A stretch of DNA of 12,512 bases from JARROD01 sp037384225 (GTDB lineage: Bacteria; Pseudomonadota; Gammaproteobacteria; Pseudomonadales; Cellvibrionaceae): NCBI GenBank assembly GCA_037384225.1, contig JARROD010000271.1, positions 1 through 12,512 of the forward strand, written 5' to 3'. The notes beneath the pieces were generated by a model, which was not told the DNA's origin, made no database searches, and saw only the letters and a program-made list of their open reading frames with translations. The position numbers and the translations under genes are program-made. How positions within the stretch are numbered: the first letter of the stretch is position 1; the number at the start of each line of letters is the position of its first letter. This document shows, in pieces, positions 7,349-12,512 of the stretch.

Positions 7349-7868
7349 TGAATTCGGCAACACCGCGCTCTGTTCGATCAAATTACCTCCGTTAAAACCC
7401 GGCACCCTGCTGGCAGAAGCCATATTTGTCATAAATTGCGCCGCCCCAAAATCGTTGCAACTACAGCGCCACCTGCCACTGAGTACTATCCGTATCATTG
7501 TCGACAGCAACAACAACGATCTCAGCAACGTCATCAGCTTTGAGCATATCAACAAACTTTGCGAAAAAGTCCCCAAACGCGTAGCCCAAGACCTAGTACG
7601 CCACACCCGTGCAGACATTACCGAACTTGTCAAACGATCCGAATCTCTCGCGCAAAAGCAACATTCAACCATAATAGAGGCGGCAATAGAGCAAATGCAG
7701 GCGCAACAAAATGCCGAATTACAGCGTTTACAGGCATTATCCGAAGTCAACCCCAATATTCGCCAGGAGGAAATTAACTACATAAAAGATAAAATTGAAA
7801 CAATGAAACGCTACTTGCAGAGCGCTACAATAAAACTCGATGCTCTGCGTATCGCCGTCACCACTTAA
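7317..7868 (+). pseudogene. rapA: RapA C-terminal domain, out of frame
   Basis: 183 residues that match the end of RapA: VSGAMDMVLNDEFGNTALCS, PPLKPGTLLAEAIFVINCAAP, LQLQRHLPLSTIRIIVD, then a helical stretch ending in VNPNIRQEEINYIKDKIE and the family's close LDALRIAVTT. It lies in a different frame from the upstream part. By comparison with E. coli RapA (from memory), about 32 residues corresponding to the segment between DFPG and EHPL are absent, about 95 nt. In-frame ATGs at 7230 and 7329 could be called as starts, but neither has a good ribosome binding site, and 7230 would read through rapA sequence in a meaningless frame. It is best treated as part of one broken rapA. Confidence 0.88.
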
Positions 7869-7901
7869 GGTCTACCGCCTTGAGCACTATAAGGTCGCGC
7901 T

Positions 7902-8186
7902 ATGTATATATTTTCCGTCACCGCCAAGACACGCCGCGATATTGAAGGTTTTTGTCAGGGGCAACAAGTCCCCTTTATCGTTTATATCAACTTTAAGGAT
8001 CTCTACGGAGCAGAAAAACTCTGCCAGATCTTTGTTATCAAGGAAGGGTTTTACGATGTGGTTATTGAAAAACGCAAACTAGTCACAGAAAAAAGCTTGG
8101 CCGACGAAAAGATTGTCGAAGCTGACAAGGCGCTGAAAGAAGCCATTAAAACGGGTTATGCCATTCAAATGTTTTCGGCTCATTGA
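7902..8186 (+). CDS. Small protein of unknown function
   Basis: A 94-residue soluble protein that I do not recognise. The first half is mixed and hydrophobic/aromatic, suggesting a small alpha/beta fold (MYIFSVTAKTRRDIEGFCQG, VPFIVYINFKDLYGAEK, IFVIKEGFYDVVIEKRK). The second half, from about residue 60, is a charged Lys/Glu/Ala-rich helix. There is no signal peptide or membrane segment; it has two Cys (18 and 41) and no zinc-binding pattern. AAGG (7890-7893) lies 8 nt before the ATG. It starts 33 nt after the rapA stop, on the same strand, and is followed at once by a strong intrinsic terminator, so it is probably the last gene of the rapA transcript. Codon use resembles its neighbours. The terminator and ribosome binding site favour a real gene. 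Confidence 0.65.
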   Translation: MYIFSVTAKTRRDIEGFCQGQQVPFIVYINFKDLYGAEKLCQIFVIKEGFYDVVIEKRKLVTEKSLADEKIVEADKALKEAIKTGYAIQMFSAH

Positions 8187-8206
8187 TAAACTCTCAGAGA
8201 TGGCGC

Positions 8207-8262
8207 CCTGCCTCCGAAGGTCTCGCAGGGCTATCCACTGACCGAGACGAGGCAGGATTTTT
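8207..8262 (+). terminator. Intrinsic terminator of the rapA transcript
   Basis: CCTGCCTC (8207-8214) pairs with GAGGCAGG (8249-8256). Inside it GTCTCG (8220-8225) pairs with CGAGAC (8243-8248), with only a 5-nt bulge between the two stems. TTTTT follows at 8258-8262 after one A. The T-tract is on the + strand side, so it terminates rapA and the small gene. There is no T-run for pntB transcripts coming the other way. Confidence 0.75.
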
Positions 8263-8275
8263 ATGCCGCCCCCCC

Positions 8276-9676
8276 TCAGGCCGCCTCCAAAGCCGCTGTC
8301 ATATCGACAACTGCTTTCTTGCCATCGCCAAAAACCATTAGACAGTTTTCCTTTGCGAACAGAGGATTGGGCAATCCGGCAAACCCCGGGCTTAAGCTGC
8401 GCTTGACGACAATAACCGTTTTCGCTTTGTCCACATTCAAAATAGGCATTCCGTAAATCGGGCTGCCCTTGTCTTCCCTCGCCATAGGGTTGGTCACGTC
8501 ATTGGCACCGATAACAATCGCTACATCTGTCTGCTCAAAGGTCGGATTAATTCGCTCCATTTCCACCAGCTTATCGTAGGGTACTTCAGCTTCCGCCAGC
8601 AGCACATTCATATGCCCAGGCATACGTCCCGCGACTGGGTGAATCGCATACTCGACTTCAATATTGTGCTTTTCCAGCGCCAGCATCAATTCCCGCACAG
8701 CGTGCTGAGCCTGTGACAGCGCCATACCAAACCCCGGCACAATAACCACTCGGCGTGCAGTTTCCAGCACCATGGCCACTTCATCCGCTGAAGCACTTTT
8801 GATTTTACCCTCGTACACCTCGTCCTGATCAATTTTTTCACCCGTTTCACCCATTACACCAAACAGCACATTGGTCAGTGAACGGTTCATGGCATCGCAC
8901 ATAATCTTGGTCAAAATCAAACCTGAAGCCCCCACCAGGGAGCCGGCGACGATCAACACCGTATTGCCCATAATAAAACCGGCCGCCGCCGCCGCGATAC
9001 CTGAGTAAGAGTTCAACAACGCGATAACCACTGGCATATCCGCACCGCCGATAGGCAATACCAGTGTCAACCCAAGCACCGAGGCAAAGGCAATGGTAGC
9101 CCAGAAAACCGGAGTGGAACCCGATGACCCGGCCAGTATCGCCAACCCGGCCACACACCCGAGCAACAACAAACCATTGAGATAGCGAATACCGGCAAAA
9201 CCGATCGGTTGACCCGGGATAATTTCCTGTAACTTGGCGAATGCAACCAGGCTGCCTGTCAACGTCACAGCACCGATAATGACTGTCAAGCTAATAAAGA
9301 TCACGCTTAACAGACCCGCTGCCCCCGGCTCAAAGCCTGTTGAGGCAAGCGTATGCAGGTAGGTCGCGGCTGCCACCCCCAGCGAAGCACCACCACCTGA
9401 GCCGTTCAACAGTGCCACCATCTGTGGCATCGCCGTCATTGACACCTTTAATGCCAGCAACGCGCCACAGACACCGCCCACCAGCAGGCCAAAGATAATG
9501 TATTGATAATTAATGATAGTACTGTCGAGCAGGGTGACCACCACCGCAATCAACATACCGGTCGCCGACAACATATTGCCGCGTACCGCCGTTTTTGGCC
9601 GCGTCATTCCTTTGATGCCGAGAATAAATAGGACCGCCGCCAGCAAATAAGCCAGGCTCACAATTACTTGATTCAT
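8276..9676 (-). CDS. pntB: NAD(P) transhydrogenase beta subunit PntB
   Basis: Inner-membrane subunit, 466 residues (E. coli 462), of the enzyme that couples proton influx to hydride transfer from NADH to NADP+. The N-terminal ~275 residues hold the transmembrane helices, including GGADMPVVIALLNSYSG (210-226) and the IMCDAMNRSL loop. The C-terminal domain III binds NADP(H): PGFGMALSQAQHAV (314-327), HPVAGRMPGHMNVLLAEA, IGANDVTNPMA, and RSLSPGFAGLPNPLF. Asn91 occupies the place of E. coli beta-His91 (context MPQMVALLNGSGGGAS), the variant usual in three-subunit enzymes. A ribosome binding site (AGAGGAAG) overlaps the pntAB stop, and the two genes are 6 nt apart. Last gene of the pnt operon. Confidence 0.95.
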   Translation of the reverse strand: MNQVIVSLAYLLAAVLFILGIKGMTRPKTAVRGNMLSATGMLIAVVVTLLDSTIINYQYIIFGLLVGGVCGALLALKVSMTAMPQMVALLNGSGGGASLGVAAATYLHTLASTGFEPGAAGLLSVIFISLTVIIGAVTLTGSLVAFAKLQEIIPGQPIGFAGIRYLNGLLLLGCVAGLAILAGSSGSTPVFWATIAFASVLGLTLVLPIGGADMPVVIALLNSYSGIAAAAAGFIMGNTVLIVAGSLVGASGLILTKIMCDAMNRSLTNVLFGVMGETGEKIDQDEVYEGKIKSASADEVAMVLETARRVVIVPGFGMALSQAQHAVRELMLALEKHNIEVEYAIHPVAGRMPGHMNVLLAEAEVPYDKLVEMERINPTFEQTDVAIVIGANDVTNPMAREDKGSPIYGMPILNVDKAKTVIVVKRSLSPGFAGLPNPLFAKENCLMVFGDGKKAVVDMTAALEAA

Positions 9677-9682
9677 TGTATG

Positions 9683-9964
9683 TTACTTCCTCTTAAACAT
9701 TGCCAGCATACGATTGGTGACCAGATAACCCCCGACAACGTTCAGCGTTGCCATGGCGACAGCCACAAACCCCAGGACATTGACAAGTGTAGAGGAAGAC
9801 TCGCTGCCGGCCGCCAACAGCGCGCCGACCAGAGTGATACCGGAAATGGCATTGGCGCCGGCCATAAGCGGCGTGTGCAGTGTCGGTGGCACCTTGGTAA
9901 TTAATTCAACCCCCAAAAATAACGCGAGCACAAAAAGTGCAAATAACAATAATATTGATTCCAT
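9683..9964 (-). CDS. pntAB: NAD(P) transhydrogenase alpha-2 subunit (membrane part)
   Basis: A 93-residue membrane protein corresponding to the C-terminal transmembrane domain of E. coli PntA, here a separate polypeptide as in Rhodospirillum rubrum. Three hydrophobic helices are visible (about residues 2-19, 36-52 and 61-83). The conserved stretch PTLHTPLMAGANAISGI (27-43) contains a His in the membrane region, and the protein ends in a basic tail (FKRK). It forms the proton channel with PntB. The ATG is 4 nt after the pntAA stop, and its Shine-Dalgarno (AAAGGA) lies inside the last codons of pntAA, so translation is probably coupled. Confidence 0.93.
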   Translation of the reverse strand: MESILLLFALFVLALFLGVELITKVPPTLHTPLMAGANAISGITLVGALLAAGSESSSTLVNVLGFVAVAMATLNVVGGYLVTNRMLAMFKRK

Positions 9965-9968
9965 GATT

Positions 9969-11156
9969 TTATCCTTTCATAGCCTTGACTGGCTGCTGGA
10001 CGATATCATCCAGCAAAGACTTTATACGCGGATTAATGACTTCGTTGTTATGTGTTATCACCGACTGAGAAATGATTTCATCGTCAAAATCCAGGTTGAG
10101 TTCACCCTCCTCGTTTATGATCAGCTTTAATAGTGTATCCATATTTTTGCCATACATCTGACTGGCGTGGTGTGCGTGTCGAGCGGGGATATTTTCAGGT
10201 CCGATAATTGAAACACCGTGAACGTTCACGGTTTTATTCACTTCAGTCAGCTCGCAGTTGCCACCGCGCTCAGCGGCTATATCGACAATGACGGCCCCGG
10301 GCTTCATTTTTTCCACCATTTCCGCCGTGATCAAAATCGGAGATTTGGCACCGGGCACAGCCGCCGTTGTGATAACGATATCCTGCTGCGCCAACACTTC
10401 GGACATTAATTCACGTTGCCTTTTCAAAAAATCTTCTCCCTGGGACTTGGCGTAACCGCCCTGCCCTTCGCTGCTGCCGGTATCGAGATCCAGCTCAATG
10501 GGTTTGGCACCGACGGAGAGAATCTGTTCCCGGGCAGCGGCTCGCACGTCGTACGCTTCCACAATCGCACCCAGACGTTTTGCAGTCGCGCACGCCTGTA
10601 GCCCCGCGACACCCGCCCCCATAATAAAGACACGGGCGGCGGTCAGTGTTCCAGCCGCCGTCATTAACATAGGCATAATACGCGGTGCCTCTACCGCACC
10701 CAACAACACCGCGTGATAACCGGCAAGCGTCGCCATGGAAGACAAAACGTCCATACTTTGCGCGCGACTGATGCGCGGAATCAGTTCCAGGCTCAGGGAG
10801 GTTACCCCATGCGATGCCAGGATAGAGGAGGCTTGCGGATTCGCCAACGGGTCTAACATACCAATGACAAGCTGGCCGGATTTAAGACGTGGATGGTCTT
10901 CATCGCCATTGACAGTATTGGACCCAAACGACTGCACTTGCAACACTATATCCGCCTCGGCGAAAATGTTGTCGCGGCTATCGACTATTTCAGCGCCGGC
11001 CTCTATATAGCGACTATCAGAAAAACCCGCATTGACGCCAGCACCGCTTTGCACTAGAAATTTTACCGAAGAACCGGACCAGGATTGAATATTTGCCGGT
11101 GTTATGGCAACGCGTGTTTCGCCGGGTTTGGACTCCAAAGGAATGCCGATTATCAC
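9969..11156 (-). CDS. pntAA: NAD(P) transhydrogenase alpha-1 subunit (NAD-binding)
   Basis: A 395-residue soluble domain I subunit, related to alanine dehydrogenase (R. rubrum PntAA about 384). It binds NAD(H) and hands hydride to NADP+ on PntB. Visible features: the N-terminal IPLESKPGETRVAITPANI (4-22), the RISRAQSMD loop (128-136) with Arg128, Gln133 and Asp136, the Rossmann motif GAGVAG (180-185) with AYDVR at the end of the second strand (201-205), and VIVDIAAERGGNCELT. The acidic, flexible C-terminus of about 60 residues replaces the membrane segment found in fused PntA. The start is GTG 11156 with a strong AAAGGAG (11169-11163) at 6-nt spacing; homology begins exactly there. First gene of pntAA-pntAB-pntB. 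Confidence 0.95.
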   Translation of the reverse strand: MIIGIPLESKPGETRVAITPANIQSWSGSSVKFLVQSGAGVNAGFSDSRYIEAGAEIVDSRDNIFAEADIVLQVQSFGSNTVNGDEDHPRLKSGQLVIGMLDPLANPQASSILASHGVTSLSLELIPRISRAQSMDVLSSMATLAGYHAVLLGAVEAPRIMPMLMTAAGTLTAARVFIMGAGVAGLQACATAKRLGAIVEAYDVRAAAREQILSVGAKPIELDLDTGSSEGQGGYAKSQGEDFLKRQRELMSEVLAQQDIVITTAAVPGAKSPILITAEMVEKMKPGAVIVDIAAERGGNCELTEVNKTVNVHGVSIIGPENIPARHAHHASQMYGKNMDTLLKLIINEEGELNLDFDDEIISQSVITHNNEVINPRIKSLLDDIVQQPVKAMKG

Positions 11157-11731
11157 GTGAAGCTCCTTTAATACCTTAATATAAGTTTCGATATACGAAC
11201 CTGAAATTACCGTAAATATATTTATAAATACTTTTGCGGTCGCCCAAGATAGCAGTAGCTCGCTTTTACTGAAAAATCATTAATATCTATAATCACTATT
11301 TAGAAAATTTATTATAGATGCCACCCTGGTAATGTTTGCGCTATGGTAACAGTTGAAACCAATTTATGTAATAAAGCTACATAAAAATTACCACAAAAAT
11401 TAAAAGTAACGCAGAAAAATATCCCCCTCCCAACAGTTCTCTTATGTTTGCAACACAATATCAAAATAACATCACCAGGATTAGCAGATTCTCCTAGAAG
11501 AAAGCCCCTATTTACTGTTAAACAGACGGCACCAACAATGATAAAATCCTGAATAATAGGCTGATTGCACTGAGAACTTAGGCCTCGTTCATCGTTTCGC
11601 CCGGTGTTAGGTCAGATCACACATCTTAGTGGCATACATAAATGAACCTATTTTTATTAGCTGAAAGAAATCGCTCCTCCCATACGTTGCTCTACTATTT
11701 TTGTAATATACCCAAATAGCTTGGTATCTGC
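11157..11731. other. AT-rich intergenic region pnt / MBL gene
   Basis: I find no credible gene in these 575 nt, which are richer in A+T than the flanking coding DNA. The pntAA ribosome binding site is at 11163-11169. A small inverted repeat TTCG-N5-CGAA (11187-11199) lies 31 nt upstream of the pntAA start. An 8-bp-arm inverted repeat is at 11363-11385. No promoter for pnt matched well enough to call, and I see no clear terminator for the MBL gene at 11732. Confidence 0.5.
11363..11385. repeat. Inverted repeat in the pnt upstream region
   Basis: TTTATGTA (11363-11370) and TACATAAA (11378-11385) flank a 7-nt spacer. Outside them GGTAA (11345-11349) and TTACC (11388-11392) are also complementary. 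No T-tract follows, so an operator is likelier than a terminator. It lies about 207 nt upstream of pntAA. The AT-rich context makes a chance match possible. Confidence 0.35.
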
Positions 11732-12512
11732 TCAAAGCGATGAATAAACAACTTCTACCCACTTATCCGGAGCCAGTAATCCCTTGCCCCACTTTTCATC
11801 AAAATCAGCTGTAGGTTTGGCGGCAACAATTTCATCCAGGGTTTTTCCCTTGTTTTTCAACGACCTGATACGAGTATGTACTGTTGCCAGCATCTGCCTA
11901 TAGGCCTCCAGTTCTTTTTTATCACTCAAGGATCCGTGTCCGGGAATGATTTTTGTGCTCTCATCCGTCCGCGAAAGTATATTTTCTATTGCCTCCACCA
12001 TACCGGCCACGGAACCACCGCTGCTGGCATCGATAAATGGATAGAAACCATTAAAATACAGATCCCCCGTATGGACAACATTGGCCTTCTTGAAATAGAT
12101 AACTGAGTCACCGTCGGTATGGGCGGGACCTATGTGCTCTATATTGAGCGTATCTCCATTCCAGTAAAAAGTGACATTCTCGGAAAAAGTGATTACGGGC
12201 AATGCCGCAATCGGCGCCGGTGCTACAACATGATTCAAAGCCTTGATCTCACCTCCGTACAATAGACGCTCCCGCACCTTTTCATGGGCAATGATGACAG
12301 CGCCAGCTTGTTTCATATTGGTATTGCCTTCGGTGTGGTCGGAATGCCAGTGGGTGTTGACTAAAAATTTCACAGACTGCTTGGTTAAATTCCGAATAGC
12401 GACTTTGATTTTTTCCGTCATGGGGGCATATTGATCGTCGATCATAAACACCCCGTCGCTGCCGATAAAAACACCGATATTTCCCCCTGCCCCCTGTAGC
12501 ATATAGAGCCCT
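11732..12512 (-). CDS. Metallo-beta-lactamase-fold hydrolase (5' end outside window)
   Basis: At least 256 residues of a two-zinc MBL-fold hydrolase. Numbered from the Met encoded at 12502, the metal ligands are all present: HWHSDH (51-56), His128 in GPAHTDGD, Asp147 in HTGDLYF, and His189 in PGHG. The frame stays open to the right edge (reading GLY before that Met). Family members begin further upstream, so the true start, and probably a secretion signal, lie outside the window. GGNIGVFIGSDGVFMIDDQ is the usual first strand pair. Relatives include periplasmic MBL hydrolases of unknown substrate and lactonase- or glyoxalase-II-like enzymes; a true beta-lactamase is not indicated. It stands alone, with 575 nt to the pnt operon. 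Confidence 0.83.
   Translation of the reverse strand, partial: GLYMLQGAGGNIGVFIGSDGVFMIDDQYAPMTEKIKVAIRNLTKQSVKFLVNTHWHSDHTEGNTNMKQAGAVIIAHEKVRERLLYGGEIKALNHVVAPAPIAALPVITFSENVTFYWNGDTLNIEHIGPAHTDGDSVIYFKKANVVHTGDLYFNGFYPFIDASSGGSVAGMVEAIENILSRTDESTKIIPGHGSLSDKKELEAYRQMLATVHTRIRSLKNKGKTLDEIVAAKPTADFDEKWGKGLLAPDKWVEVVYSSL

Noticed and set aside
7094..7756. 220-codon open frame on the - strand across the rapA break
   Set aside because: It is antisense to both rapA parts, rich in Ser/Cys/Leu as shadow frames are, has no ribosome binding site, and the + strand homology explains the sequence.
11732..12512. Antibiotic-type beta-lactamase
   Set aside because: The zinc ligands HxHxDH, His, Asp, His are shared by the whole MBL superfamily, and the surrounding sequence lacks features I associate with B1, B2 or B3 beta-lactamases.
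1..12512. CRISPR array, tRNA/rRNA genes, insertion sequences, phage or toxin-antitoxin genes
   Set aside because: I saw no spaced repeats, no cloverleaf or rRNA-like stretch, and no transposase or integrase. The only tandem repeat is the 14-bp duplication in phaC.

Overview
The window looks like a chromosomal segment of a gammaproteobacterium, probably marine or host-associated. RapA, the RNA polymerase-recycling ATPase, is essentially a gammaproteobacterial protein. The base composition is moderate, and there is a class I polyhydroxyalkanoate (PHA) cluster plus a three-gene proton-translocating transhydrogenase. I saw no insertion sequence, phage gene, CRISPR array, tRNA or rRNA.

Layout: (1) 1-3949 is a PHA storage locus. 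phaB (acetoacetyl-CoA reductase) is on the + strand and faces phaC - phaR - phaP (synthase, repressor, phasin) on the - strand. A strong phaP promoter is flanked by two CTGC-N3-GCA(G/C) elements that resemble PhaR operators. (2) 4116-4757 is a MocA/MobA-like nucleotidyltransferase, divergent from phaC. (3) 5078-7868 is rapA with its own promoter, followed by a 94-residue protein of unknown function and a good intrinsic terminator. (4) 8276-11156 is the - strand operon pntAA-pntAB-pntB. (5) 11157-11731 is an AT-rich non-coding stretch. (6) From 11732 to the right edge is a metallo-beta-lactamase-fold hydrolase whose N-terminus lies outside the window.

The most notable observations are two broken housekeeping-type genes. 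phaC is interrupted by an exact 14-bp tandem duplication (2671-2684 and 2685-2698). Removing one copy restores a 545-residue synthase with the complete Cys-Asp-His triad. The premature stop overlaps an in-frame ATG of the downstream part (ATGA). rapA carries a small internal deletion with a frameshift near 7315; about 95 nt are missing relative to the E. coli protein as I remember it. Both may be real (gene decay, or reversible slippage for phaC) or assembly errors, and the reads would decide.

Functionally, Pnt uses the proton gradient to make NADPH, PhaB consumes NADPH to make (R)-3-hydroxybutyryl-CoA, PhaC polymerises it, PhaP coats the granule, and PhaR senses PHA and represses phaP. As the sequence stands, the polymerisation step is predicted to be lost unless the phaC frame is restored or another phaC exists. 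I did not find a convincing new multi-gene system here.
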